From assembly GCA_002104945.1 (NCBI GenBank), contig MCFH01000099.1:1-64000 (forward strand): a stretch of DNA of 64,000 nt, read 5' to 3'. The DNA comes from Piromyces finnis (taxonomy: Eukaryota; Neocallimastigomycota; Neocallimastigomycetes; Neocallimastigales; Neocallimastigaceae). Below are positions 13,595-23,595 of this stretch, one piece after another. The notes beneath the pieces are model-generated. The model was not told the DNA's origin and did not search any database. It worked only from the letters and a program-made list of their open reading frames with translations. A program made the translations under genes and the position numbers. Each line of letters starts with the position of its first letter. Within the stretch, counting starts at the first letter, position 1.

Positions 13595-14883
13595 AACGGC
13601 GGCATCAAATATTTTATTGTACACATTTTCATTATTATTGATAGGACTATTGGAATTGCGTTGATTGGAAAAATTTAATAGCTGGACTATGCAATTGTAA
13701 TGTTTAATACGGATATCTCTAAATGTTGGACAATCTAATAACCACTCTTGCAACATGGACAGTAGTTAGGAGTTAGGACAAACTGGATCAACAAATTTAG
13801 CAGCTTTTGTAACTCTAGCATCCAACTTATATCCGGTTCTTGTTTTCAATAACAGCCAGTAGAAGCCATAGACAAACTCTGGGTACTCATAATATAATTT
13901 AATAAAATCTATAGTTTTAATAATTTTATTATTGTTGATAGTATTAAGCTTTGATTGAATTTCTTTTGAGATCTTTCCAATAGAAGTTTTTAACTGCTTT
14001 AACATCTCCATGCTTCTTTAATTTTTTATCAAGTGGCCTACTTGATTTGCACCATGTATATTTTTTAAATTTAAGAATGTAATTGACAAGGTGTGAGATG
14101 ATACAATTTGAGTTTTTCCACTTGTTAAAGCGTCTATCCTGAGCTAATGCGCATTTGGCTAACAATAGAGGAATATTCAAATCTTTTAAACTAGAGTATA
14201 GAGATATAAATGATACAGCTTTATGAACTTCAGCAACTTATCGTATTCCTTTGTAAACATGCTTCTGAGCAATCCTAGACCTAGCTTTATGAAACTCTGT
14301 TGATTACTTGTAAGTTAAGTACTAACTTTTAGAAAGGAATAGGATTATTAGGATTATCTTAAGAGTTGACTTACTAAAAAAAAAAAAATGTCCTTTCAAA
14401 ACCTTGTTATTAAAAACTTTAATAACTGGTTTAAGGGTCAAATTCTTATCAAATGGAATACCAAGATAGGTGTAACAATCAGTAGTTGGAATGGATTTTC
14501 TTGCTAAGTAAAATATTAGATCTTTCTTGTTCTAATTTTCTACTGATTCAGGACGTATTATCATCGTTGAATATTACTGGATACCAAATTTCATTTCATT
14601 ATACAAAGTCCATTCGATAACTCTTTTTAGCAACTTTTTTAAGTATCTTCTTAATAGAGTATAAATAACTATATTATTTGCAAAAAAAGTCCACCACAGC
14701 ATCGAATGCCTCCTAAACTGACACCGAGATCTTCGTACTCTTTAAAAATATTATTAATAAAAAGATTAATAAGAATAGGAAAAAATGGGCAAGCTTGACG
14801 GACTTTTTTCTTAACATCAAAAGATTTCGAGAATTGACCAACAAATTTGACATTAGATATTAAATAAAAATTTACGAAAGTTG
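13595..14883 (-). pseudogene. Decayed LINE fragment (RT to zinc-knuckle region)
   Basis: Homologous to the ORF of the long copies from just after the fingers/palm region of the reverse transcriptase through the Cys-rich region. It carries many substitutions, stops and indels, and short minus-strand reading frames at 13766-14011 and 13944-14180 are remnants. The 3' end is internally deleted: AACGGCGGCATCAAATATTTTA jumps straight to the ORF region before the Asn-rich tract. This is the oldest-looking copy in the cluster. Confidence 0.85.
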
Positions 14884-15091
14884 ATTAAATATTTTTAAAC
14901 TCTATTATTAAATTAATTAAAATTATAATACGTAATTAAAAAATTAAAAATTAAAATAAAAATAAAAAAAATAGGTTTAAAGAAACACAAATGAATAAAA
15001 ATTGAATATAATGTATTCTAGTCATTTTAATTAAAGTAAAAAAACCACTATCATACTAAAGTATAATAATTGTATTTGACTTCCAATGGGA
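14884..15091 (-). mobile_element. LINE 3' UTR-only fragment
   Basis: It matches the 3' UTR of the long copies (AAATATTTT-AAACTCTATTATTAA through TTGACTTCCAATGGGA) and lacks the terminal AACGGCATC and T run. It is cut by the copies on both sides. Confidence 0.8.
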
Positions 15092-15137
15092 TTTTTTTTA
15101 TTTTTTTTTTATTAACGGCATTAAATATTTTCCAATA

Positions 15138-15140
<3 letters not shown>
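15092..15140 (-). mobile_element. Minimal LINE insertion: tail plus about 15 nt, with imperfect duplication
   Basis: TTCCAATGGGA (15081-15091) and TTCCAATAGGA (15130-15140) flank a T-rich tail plus AACGGCATTAAATATT. This looks like a LINE reverse transcript that stopped after about 15 nt of 3' UTR, flanked by an 11-bp duplication with one mismatch. Confidence 0.55.
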
Positions 15141-15179
<39 letters not shown>

Positions 15180-15841
15180 GGCATCAAATATTTTAAACTT
15201 TATTATTAATTTAATTAAAATTATAATACATGTAATAAAAAAATTAAAATTAAAATAAAAATAAAAAAAAATATGTTTAAATAAACACAAATGAATAAAA
15301 ATTGGGTATAATGTATTCTAGTAATTTTAATTAAAGTAAGAAAGCCACTATCATACTAAAGTATAATAATTGTATTTGACTTCCAATGGGACACCGAGCC
15401 AAAGATCAAAATTTTGTCATGGAACAAAATTATGATCTCCATTGGTTGCGCTGGCCCTCCTGGCCTGTCTTACTGTTTCTTCAGCATTGACGCTCTTGGA
15501 TGTTGCTTCAAACCTTTTGAACATTGACCATTGCTGGCCAATAGCAAAAGGCATGATTTTGGTTAGAAGTTCCGCGGTTACCGTCAAGAATGGTGTTCCT
15601 TCATTAGTACCAGATTGAATCTGACGCTTACAAAGTTCTTTCCATTCCCTTGAATTGTAATTAATATTGTTAAAACTTCTTCCCCCAAGAAGGAATTTAA
15701 ATATTTTACTGCACACACTAGAATAATCATACACATTAGTATTCACCGGATTATTAGAACTATTACTATCATTAACTAAATTACTATCTAAATTAGAATT
15801 ATTATCTTCACTATTGTTATCATTACTAATATTATTATTTC
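15141..15841 (-). mobile_element. 5'-truncated LINE copy (T1)
   Basis: T run 15141-15176, 3' UTR, then the last part of the ORF up to the Asn-rich tract, where it stops at 15841. The C-terminal coding part (SSVCSKIFKFLLGGRSF to NGDHNFVP) is intact in frame. An apparent Met-Met-Pro-Leu-Lys start on the minus strand at 15878 only reflects translation through the neighbouring GATGCCGTT-A-tail. Confidence 0.93.
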
Positions 15842-16649
15842 TTTTTTTTTTTTTTTTTTTTTTTTTTAACGGCATCAAATATTTTAAACTTTATTATTAA
15901 TTTAATTAAAATTATAATACATGTAATATAAAAATTAAAATAAAATAAAAATAAAAAAAAATATGTTTAAATAAACACAAATGAATAAAAATTGGGTATA
16001 ATGTATTCTAGTAATTTTAATTAAAGTAAGAAAGCCACTATCATACTAAAGTATAATAATTGTATTTGACTTCCAATGGGACACCGAGCCAAAGATCAAA
16101 ATTTTGTCATGGAACAAAATTATGATCTCCATTGGTTGCGCTGGCCCTCCTGGCCTGTCTTACTGTTTCTTCAGCATTGACGCTCTTGGATGTTGCTTCA
16201 AACCTTTTGAACATTGTCCATTGCTGGCCAATAGCAAAAGGCATGATTTTGGTTAGAAGTTTCGCGGTTACCGTCAAGAATGGTGTTCCTTCATTAGTAC
16301 CAGATTGAATCTGACGCTTACAAAGTTCTTTCCATTCCCTTGAATTGTAATTAATATTGTTAAAACTTCTTCCCCCAAGAAGGAATTTAAATATTTTACT
16401 GCACACACTAGAATAATCATACACATTAGTATTCACCGGATTATTAGAATTATTACTATCATTAACTAAATTACTATCTAAATTAGAATTATTATCATCA
16501 CTATTGCTATCATTACTAATATTATTATTTCTATTACTATTATTGTTATTATTACTATTGTTACTATTACTATTGTAATTATTACTATTGTTATTATTAC
16601 TATTTCTATTACTATCTTCGGCATTGACGCTCTTGGATGTTACTCCAAA

Positions 16650-16651
<2 letters not shown>
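15842..16651 (-). mobile_element. 5'-truncated LINE copy (T2) with rearranged 5' end
   Basis: T run 15842-15867, 3' UTR, C-terminal coding part and Asn-rich tract to about 16613. The Asn tract is then joined to a 38-bp piece from the extreme 3' end of the ORF (encoding VTSKSVNAE, 16614-16651) that normally lies about 250 bp away, followed by the next copy's T run at 16652. Confidence 0.9.
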
Positions 16652-16689
<38 letters not shown>

Positions 16690-19600
16690 GGCATCAAATA
16701 TTTTAAACTTTATTATTAATTTAATTAAAATTATAATACATGTAATAAAAAATTAAAAATAAATAAAAATAAAAAAAATATGTTTAAATAAACACAAATG
16801 AATAAAAATTGGGTATAATGTATTCTAGTAATTTTAATTAAAGTAAGAAAGCCACTATCATACTAAAGTATAATAATTGTATTTGACTTCCAATGGGACA
16901 CCGAGCCAAAGATCAAAATTTTGTCATGGAACAAAATTATGATCTCCATTGGTTGCGCTGGCCCTCCTGGCCTGTCTTACTGTTTCTTCAGCATTGACGC
17001 TCTTGGATGTTGCTTCAAACCTTTTGAACATTGACCATTGCTGGCCAATAGCAAAAGGCATGATTTTGGTTAGAAGTTCCGCGGTTACCGTCAAGAATGG
17101 TGCTCCTTCATTAGTACCAGATTGAATCTGACGCTTACAAAGTTCTTTCCATTCCCTTGAATTGTAATTAATATTGTTAAAACTTCTTCCCCCAAGAAGG
17201 AATTTAAATATTTTACTGCACACACTAGAATAATCATACACATTAATATTCACCGGATTATTAGAACTATTACTATCATTAACTAAATTACTATCTAAAT
17301 TAGAATTATTATCTTCACTATTGCTATCATTATTAATATTATTATTTCTATTACTACTATTGTTATTATTACTATTTCTATTATTACTATTACTACTATT
17401 GTTATTATTACTATTGTTATTATTATTATTGTTACTATTACTATTACTGTTATTGCTATCTCTACTGACATTATCAATTTCATTATTATTGATAGGACTA
17501 TTGGAATTACGTTGACTGAAAAAATTTAATAGCTGGACTATGGAATCATAATGTTTAATACGGATATCTCTAAATGTTGGACAATCTAATAACCAATGTT
17601 TAATACTTTGATCTCCACACTTGCAACATGGACAGTAGTTAGGACAAACTGGATCAACAAATTTGGCAGCTTTGGCAACTCTAGCATCCAACTTGTATCC
17701 GCTTCTTGCTTTCAATAGCCAGTAGAAGCCATAGGCAAACTCTGGGTACTCATAACATAATTTAATAAAATCTTTAGTTTCAATAAATTTATTATCATCA
17801 TAATATTGCGCTTTGATTGAATTCCCTTTGAGATCTTTCCAATAAAAGTTTTTAACTGCTTTAACATCTCCATGTTTCTTTAATTTTTTATCAAGTGTCC
17901 TACTTGATTTGCACCACGTGTATTTTCTAAATTTAGGAATGTAATTGACAAGGTGTGAGATAATACAATTTGAGTTTTTCCATTTGTTAAAACATCTAAC
18001 CTGAGCTAACGCACATTTGGCTGACAATGGAGGAATATTCAAATCTTTTGAAATAGAGTATAAAGATATAAACGATACAGCTTTATGAACTCCGGCAACC
18101 CATCGTATTCCTTTGTTAACATGCTTCTGAGCAATCCTAGACCTAGCTTTGTTGGATCCAAGTAATGGTGCAAAGTATGAAACTCTGCTAATCACTTGAG
18201 AGTTAAGTACTAGTTTTTTGAAAGGAATAGGAATATTAGGATTTCTTAAGAATTTACTGACTGAGAAAAGTCCTTTCAAAACCTTGTTATTAAGAACTTT
18301 AATTACTGGTTTAAGGGACAGATTCTTATCAAATGGAACACCAAGATAAGTGTAGCAGTCAGTAGTTGGAATGGGTTGTCCTGCTAAGTAAAATGTTGGA
18401 TCTCTCTTGTTCTGATTTTCTATTGATTCAGGACGAATCACCATCGTTGAACATTTCTGGATACCAAATTCCATTTCATTATACAAGGCCCATTCATTAA
18501 CTCTTCTAAGCATCTTTTTTAAGCATCCTCTTGTTGGAGCACAAATAACTATATCATCTGCAAAAAGTCCACCACAGCATCGAGTGTCACCTAAACTGAC
18601 TCCGAGATCTTCACACTCTCTAAATATATCATTAATAAAGAGATTAAAGAGAATAGGAGAAAGAGGGCAACCTTGACGGACTCCTTTTTTCACATCAAAA
18701 GATTTCGAGAATTGTCCATCTAATTTGACATTAGCCTTAGATGTTAAATATAAATTTTTGATAAATTGTAGACTCTTACCTCGGATTCCTAAACAATCTA
18801 ATTTATGGAGAATATTACCGATTGGGACTGAATCGTATGCTTTCCTGAGATCTAAAAAGGCCAAATATGTCTCTTTATTATCTAATTGACGTCTACGGCA
18901 TATTTCTTGGATTGAAATGAAAAGACTGATACTTTCTTCCTTTTTTCGAAAACCAAATTGTTCAGGTCTAATGAAATTATTCTTAAGACCATATTCTGAG
19001 ATTCTAGTGGTGACAATTTTGGAGATCAACTTAATACCATTATTGATAAGTGATATACCTCGATAGTTATCACAATCTGTCAAATCTCCCTTCTTAGGAA
19101 TAGAAACAATACTGGATTCATTCCATGAGTTGGGGAAATCTCCATCCCAAATACGGTTAAATAATTTAAGAATAAAATTTAAACCATGAGCATCATTATC
19201 TGAAGTAGTATTACCAGAAGAATTATTATCTGTAGCATTATTAGAATCATTACTTGATGGAACTAATGCTTTGTAAAATTCAATTGGAATACCATCCGGA
19301 CCTGATGCTTTATAATTTGGAGTAGTGAGGATAGCTGACTTGACTTCATCAATACTAATATCTTGGTTGATATCCCACTCATCAAGCATAGGAAGTGAAA
19401 AACGTTTATTCGTTGGTTCTTCATACCAATGCTCCAAATCAAGACTTACACCACTTGGATCTGATGCAAGATTTTCGAAATGATCATGCCACACATCTAG
19501 TTGTTCTTCCGTAGCAACAACTAATTCTCCATTTTTATTTTTAATTGGTTGAGCAATAAAGAAAGAATCTTTTCCAATTTTTGCAGTTTTCTTGATCCAT

Positions 19601-22110
19601 TTCCAGGCCTTCTTAGGATTATGACTCTTCATATACTCACATCCTGTTTTAATCCAATGAAGATATTCTTGTTTCCTAAATTCATTACATCTTTTGTGGA
19701 TGTAATCAATGAGCTTACGGTAGATTTTAATTCTTTTAATAAATTCATCTATATCATAAATTCTTTCTTTTTTAAATCTCTTATACAACTTCATTTTGAT
19801 TTTTTGGAGATTAAAAATTTGTTGTGAAATATGAAATGAAGACTTTATAACATTATTTGCTGAGGTAATACTGAGCTCGTCTGCAATTGAAAAAGCAGTT
19901 GAAGTAAACTCTTTGGAAAGTTCATCTGTAGAAACATTAGGATCGTTGAATTTTGCTGAAAGAATTTGGAATTTATTATGACTGAGAATAGATTCCTTTT
20001 CCTCAATACATTTTAATCTATTCCATTTCAGAATTTTCTTAGGAACATTAAAGTCATTAGAAAAATCTTCCATAGGAATAATTTTACCATTAATAAGAAG
20101 TGGCTTATGGTCTGATACAGGATAAAAATTATTTATAAATGATCCTGAGTGAATAAGATCTTTCATCTTCGAATTGATAAGAGCATGGTCAATGTCGGAA
20201 GATTGATCACCTCGAGTCCAAGAGATAGTCGACCCTCTAAGCGGAAGAATTTCCCAATCTCCTAATCCATTAGTTGATAACCAGTTGGATAATTTTACTT
20301 TAGACATATTAAAATCACCAACAAGAATCGATGGATGGGATGAATGAGTTTGTAACCACAAGCGAACTTCTAACTTTGCATGATCAACATAGATGTTGTG
20401 ATGACTATGAGGCATATAAACATTTCCAATCGAGCATTTGAATCTATTCCAGAGACTAAAAGTATAAATAGAAATAATATACTTTCCAGAGAAGTTTTCA
20501 AGTGAGGCTTGACACGAATTGTGAAAACCTAAATATAAACCTCTCATTCCTGGAACTGATTCGTCAGCTTTCTTGAAAAAGTGTCTATAGTTTCGCAAAG
20601 TAACACGACAAGGATAATCTGTATTCGATCCAGAACCATTACCAGTTTCTTGGAAACATAAGAATAATGGTTTGAAAATAGCTGTGAAATAGCTAATACT
20701 ATCTCTCTTTTCGTGATTCCACCCATTGGTGTTCCAACTAAGACAAAAAGAAAAGTTATCAGGCTTGTTGGATGAGGAAGAATCGTTGCTATTATTATTA
20801 TTATTAAAGTCATCGTTATTAATGGATGATGCATCAGAGGAATAAGTAGAACTATTATTAGATGGCTGTAAAACTGAAGAACTATCAACTATTGAACTGT
20901 TATCAGAGTTGATAGAACTATTAGAATTAATTGTTGAATGTTGAGATTGAAATTGTGTTTGCTGTAGATCTGGAATATTTTCATGATGGGAAACTTGTTG
21001 AAGATCTTGTTGAAGATCTTGTTGAAGATCGGATTGTTGATGAGATTGTTGAACTGATTGTTGAAATGATTGTTGAATAGAATGTTGATGTTTATTAGAA
21101 ACTAAAATTTTACGTTTGAGAGTGGAAAAAGTGTATTTGTGATTCCTTCTACTACGAGCTGAAAAGGAAATTGAGGTAACTGAAAGTTTCTTCTTTAACA
21201 TGTGTAAGATTTTAATACAATCTTTTGATGAACCATGAACCTTGACTAAGAAAAAGTGATCATTGAAAGTCTGAAAATATTTAACACTAATAACTGAATT
21301 AAATTTATCTTCTAGAATAACCTCGAGTTTTTCCCATAGCATATTTACTGACCATGATCGAATACCACGGATAAAGAAGGAGCGAATATCATCTAAGGGG
21401 ATACCAAAAGACCGGGTACCACGTCTGATATAATTCTTATCTTTAATATAAATGACTGACATGATAATTAATTCTAATTAAAAAAAATTGAATATAAAAT
21501 AAATACTAATAAAAATTACAAATATAACGTATATGGAAAAAAATCTGTCTCTCTCTCTCTTCTTAAAAGTACTGGATAGTACAAAAATTGTTACGATGCT
21601 TTGTTTAAAGTTTCTTTTTTTTTTTTTTTTTTTGAATTCTAGTTGTAAATTTTCTTTAAAAATTCTAGTTTTGGTTTGTTGTTAGTAAATTCGATTCGCT
21701 TTTTGACACTAAAATTGTTTGACTTTACTTTTCATTAAATATTTAAATTGGTAAAAAATTTGAATCAAGAATGTCGACACCAGAAAGCTTGTGAATAGTA
21801 TTTTTACATGATGTAGAGTGAATCAGTCTCTTACAAGAAACAATACAACAATAGCTACATGAATATAAAAATACAATGCAAATGCTAAAGTTGACTACAT
21901 TGGATTCTTACAAGAGAAGAGTAGTACTACATGAATACATGAATAAAAGAAAAAATACAGCAACAAAATGTATTACTCTTCTAATTAAATACTATACAAA
22001 CTTACCTGAATATCAAACATTCAACTTATTCATCAAATACTTAATTCGATGAATAAAATGTTTTTTAATCGCTCAGTACCATGAGCTTAGTCCTAATAAT
22101 TTTCCCTTGA

Positions 22111-22114
<4 letters not shown>
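16652..22114 (-). mobile_element. Long LINE copy A
   Basis: T run 16652-16686, 3' UTR from 16687, full ORF 16924-21462 and about 650 bp of 5' UTR. The 5' UTR contains a CT-microsatellite (TCTCTCTCTC near 21548). The element stops at CCCTTGAAGACT (22114), exactly where copies B and C continue into the 123-bp monomers, so copy A lacks the monomer part. Confidence 0.93.
16924..21462 (-). CDS. LINE polyprotein (endonuclease-reverse transcriptase), copy A
   Basis: A 1512-aa intact retrotransposon protein for target-primed reverse transcription. Order: N-terminal region (about 1-115, possibly RNA-binding); Gln-rich (about 125-175) and Ser/Asn-rich linker; APE-type endonuclease about 235-455 (LSWNTNGW, CFQETGNG, LVGDFNM, SDIDHA, SDHKPLL); reverse transcriptase about 710-990 (KASGPDGIP, NYRGISL, AFLDLRKAYDSVP, KGVRQGCPLSP, catalytic FADD at about 966-969); CCHC knuckle about 1275-1297 (CPCCKCGD...HWLLDC); an Asn/Ser tract about 1327-1394; and a C-terminal domain about 1400-1512 ending NGDHNFVP. 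Start is the ATG at 21462. No separate ORF1 is visible. The single-ORF APE-RT-CCHC layout fits the L1/Tx1/Tad-like LINEs; the clade is not resolved by eye. Confidence 0.95.
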   Translation of the reverse strand: MSVIYIKDKNYIRRGTRSFGIPLDDIRSFFIRGIRSWSVNMLWEKLEVILEDKFNSVISVKYFQTFNDHFFLVKVHGSSKDCIKILHMLKKKLSVTSISFSARSRRNHKYTFSTLKRKILVSNKHQHSIQQSFQQSVQQSHQQSDLQQDLQQDLQQVSHHENIPDLQQTQFQSQHSTINSNSSINSDNSSIVDSSSVLQPSNNSSTYSSDASSINNDDFNNNNNSNDSSSSNKPDNFSFCLSWNTNGWNHEKRDSISYFTAIFKPLFLCFQETGNGSGSNTDYPCRVTLRNYRHFFKKADESVPGMRGLYLGFHNSCQASLENFSGKYIISIYTFSLWNRFKCSIGNVYMPHSHHNIYVDHAKLEVRLWLQTHSSHPSILVGDFNMSKVKLSNWLSTNGLGDWEILPLRGSTISWTRGDQSSDIDHALINSKMKDLIHSGSFINNFYPVSDHKPLLINGKIIPMEDFSNDFNVPKKILKWNRLKCIEEKESILSHNKFQILSAKFNDPNVSTDELSKEFTSTAFSIADELSITSANNVIKSSFHISQQIFNLQKIKMKLYKRFKKERIYDIDEFIKRIKIYRKLIDYIHKRCNEFRKQEYLHWIKTGCEYMKSHNPKKAWKWIKKTAKIGKDSFFIAQPIKNKNGELVVATEEQLDVWHDHFENLASDPSGVSLDLEHWYEEPTNKRFSLPMLDEWDINQDISIDEVKSAILTTPNYKASGPDGIPIEFYKALVPSSNDSNNATDNNSSGNTTSDNDAHGLNFILKLFNRIWDGDFPNSWNESSIVSIPKKGDLTDCDNYRGISLINNGIKLISKIVTTRISEYGLKNNFIRPEQFGFRKKEESISLFISIQEICRRRQLDNKETYLAFLDLRKAYDSVPIGNILHKLDCLGIRGKSLQFIKNLYLTSKANVKLDGQFSKSFDVKKGVRQGCPLSPILFNLFINDIFRECEDLGVSLGDTRCCGGLFADDIVICAPTRGCLKKMLRRVNEWALYNEMEFGIQKCSTMVIRPESIENQNKRDPTFYLAGQPIPTTDCYTYLGVPFDKNLSLKPVIKVLNNKVLKGLFSVSKFLRNPNIPIPFKKLVLNSQVISRVSYFAPLLGSNKARSRIAQKHVNKGIRWVAGVHKAVSFISLYSISKDLNIPPLSAKCALAQVRCFNKWKNSNCIISHLVNYIPKFRKYTWCKSSRTLDKKLKKHGDVKAVKNFYWKDLKGNSIKAQYYDDNKFIETKDFIKLCYEYPEFAYGFYWLLKARSGYKLDARVAKAAKFVDPVCPNYCPCCKCGDQSIKHWLLDCPTFRDIRIKHYDSIVQLLNFFSQRNSNSPINNNEIDNVSRDSNNSNSNSNNNNNNNSNNNNSSNSNNRNSNNNNSSNRNNNINNDSNSEDNNSNLDSNLVNDSNSSNNPVNINVYDYSSVCSKIFKFLLGGRSFNNINYNSREWKELCKRQIQSGTNEGAPFLTVTAELLTKIMPFAIGQQWSMFKRFEATSKSVNAEETVRQARRASATNGDHNFVP

Positions 22115-22141
<27 letters not shown>

Positions 22142-22369
22142 AACGGCATCAAATATTTTAAACTTTATTATTAATTTAATTAAAATTATAATACATGTAA
22201 TAAAAAATTAAAAAATAAAAATAAAAATAAAAAAAATATGTTTAAATAAACACAAATGAATAAAATTTGGGTATAATGTATTCTAGTAATTTTAATTAAA
22301 GTAAGAAAGCCACTATCATACTAAAGTATAATAATTGTATTTGACTTCCAATGGGACACCGAGCCAAAG

Positions 22370-22375
<6 letters not shown>
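22115..22375 (-). mobile_element. 5'-truncated LINE copy (T3), 3' UTR only
   Basis: T run 22115-22141, then 3' UTR through GGGACACCGAGCCAAAGATC, then the next T run at 22376. Confidence 0.93.
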
Positions 22376-22406
<31 letters not shown>

Positions 22407-22842
22407 GGCATCAAATATTTTAAACTTTATTATTAATTTAATTAAAATTATAATACATGTAATAAAAAATTAAAAATAAATAAAAATAAAAAAAAAATAT
22501 GTTTAAATAAACACAAATGAATAAAAATTGGGTATAATGTATTCTAGTAATTTTAATTAAAGTAAGAAAGCCACTTTTTCCTTTAGAAAAGGAGAGGATA
22601 TAATAAAAAGGTTTCAAAAAAAAAAAAAAAAAGGACAGAAAAAAACTATACTTTTTCCTTTTTTAATCCACTCTTGATTAAATCATCATCTGGTGGCATC
22701 CTCTCCTTTCTTTGTGAATAAAGCAATATTTACACCACAAAAATATAAATATTATGCCAAAGATCAAAATTTTGTCATGGAACAAAATTATGATCTCCAT
22801 TGGTTGCGCTGGCCCTCCTGGCCTGTCTTACTGTTTCTTCAG

Positions 22843-22844
<2 letters not shown>
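22376..22844 (-). mobile_element. 5'-truncated LINE copy (T4) with about 180 bp foreign filler
   Basis: T run 22376-22403, 3' UTR to AAGCCACT (22575), then 22576-22755 that matches no other part of the LINE, then LINE sequence again (GCCAAAGATCAAAATTTTG) to TTCTTCAGCAT. About 49 bp of LINE sequence is replaced by the filler. The filler carries a 12-bp inverted repeat, AAAGGAGAGGAT (22588-22599) and ATCCTCTCCTTT (22698-22709). Confidence 0.85.
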
Positions 22845-22887
<43 letters not shown>

Positions 22888-23321
22888 GGCATCAAATATT
22901 TTAAACTTTATTATTAATTTAATTAAAATTATAATACATGTAATATAAAAATTAAAATAAAATAAAAATAAAAAAAATATGTTTAAATAAACACAAATGA
23001 ATAAAAATTGGGTATAATGTATTCTAGTAATTTTAATTAAAGTAAGAAAGCCACTATCATACTAAAGTATAATAATTGTATTTGACTTCCAATGGGACAC
23101 CGAGCCAAAGATCAAAATTTTGTCATGGAACAAAATTATGATTTCCATTGGTTGCGCTGGCCCTCCTGGCCTGTCTTACTGTTTCTTCAGCATTGACGCT
23201 CTTGGATGTTGCTTCAAACCTTTTGAACATTGACCATTGCTGGCCAATAGCAAAAGGCATGATTTTGGTTAGAAGTTCCGCGGTTACCGTCAAGAATGGT
23301 GTTCCTTCGTTAGTACCAGAT

Positions 23322-23324
<3 letters not shown>
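22845..23324 (-). mobile_element. 5'-truncated LINE copy (T5), host of the B+C insertion
   Basis: T run 22845-22884, 3' UTR and ORF end up to AGTACCAGATTGA (23312-23324). The remaining 5' piece of the same copy lies at 34654-34716, starting with the same 13 bp, beyond copies B and C. Confidence 0.88.
23312..23324. repeat. Target-site duplication, left half
   Basis: AGTACCAGATTGA, repeated exactly at 34654-34666. It brackets copies B and C. The next bases differ on both sides, so the duplication is 13 bp. Confidence 0.85.
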
Positions 23325-23359
<35 letters not shown>

Positions 23360-23595
23360 GGCATCAAATATTTTAAACTTTATTATTAATTTAATTAAAA
23401 TTATAATACATGTAATAAAAAATTAAAAATAAAAATAAAAATAAAAAAAATATGTTTAAATAAACACAAATGAATAAAAATTGGGTATAATGTATTCTAG
23501 TAATTTTAATTAAAGTAAGAAAGCCACTATTATACTAAAGTATAATAATTGTATTTGACTTCCAATGGGACACCGAGCCAAAAATCAAAATTTTG

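Noticed and set aside
15417-16697. Apparent small genes starting Met-Met-Pro-Leu-poly-Lys
   Set aside because: They are read-through of the LINE 3' end GATGCCGTT and A-tail into the next truncated copy, not genes with their own start.
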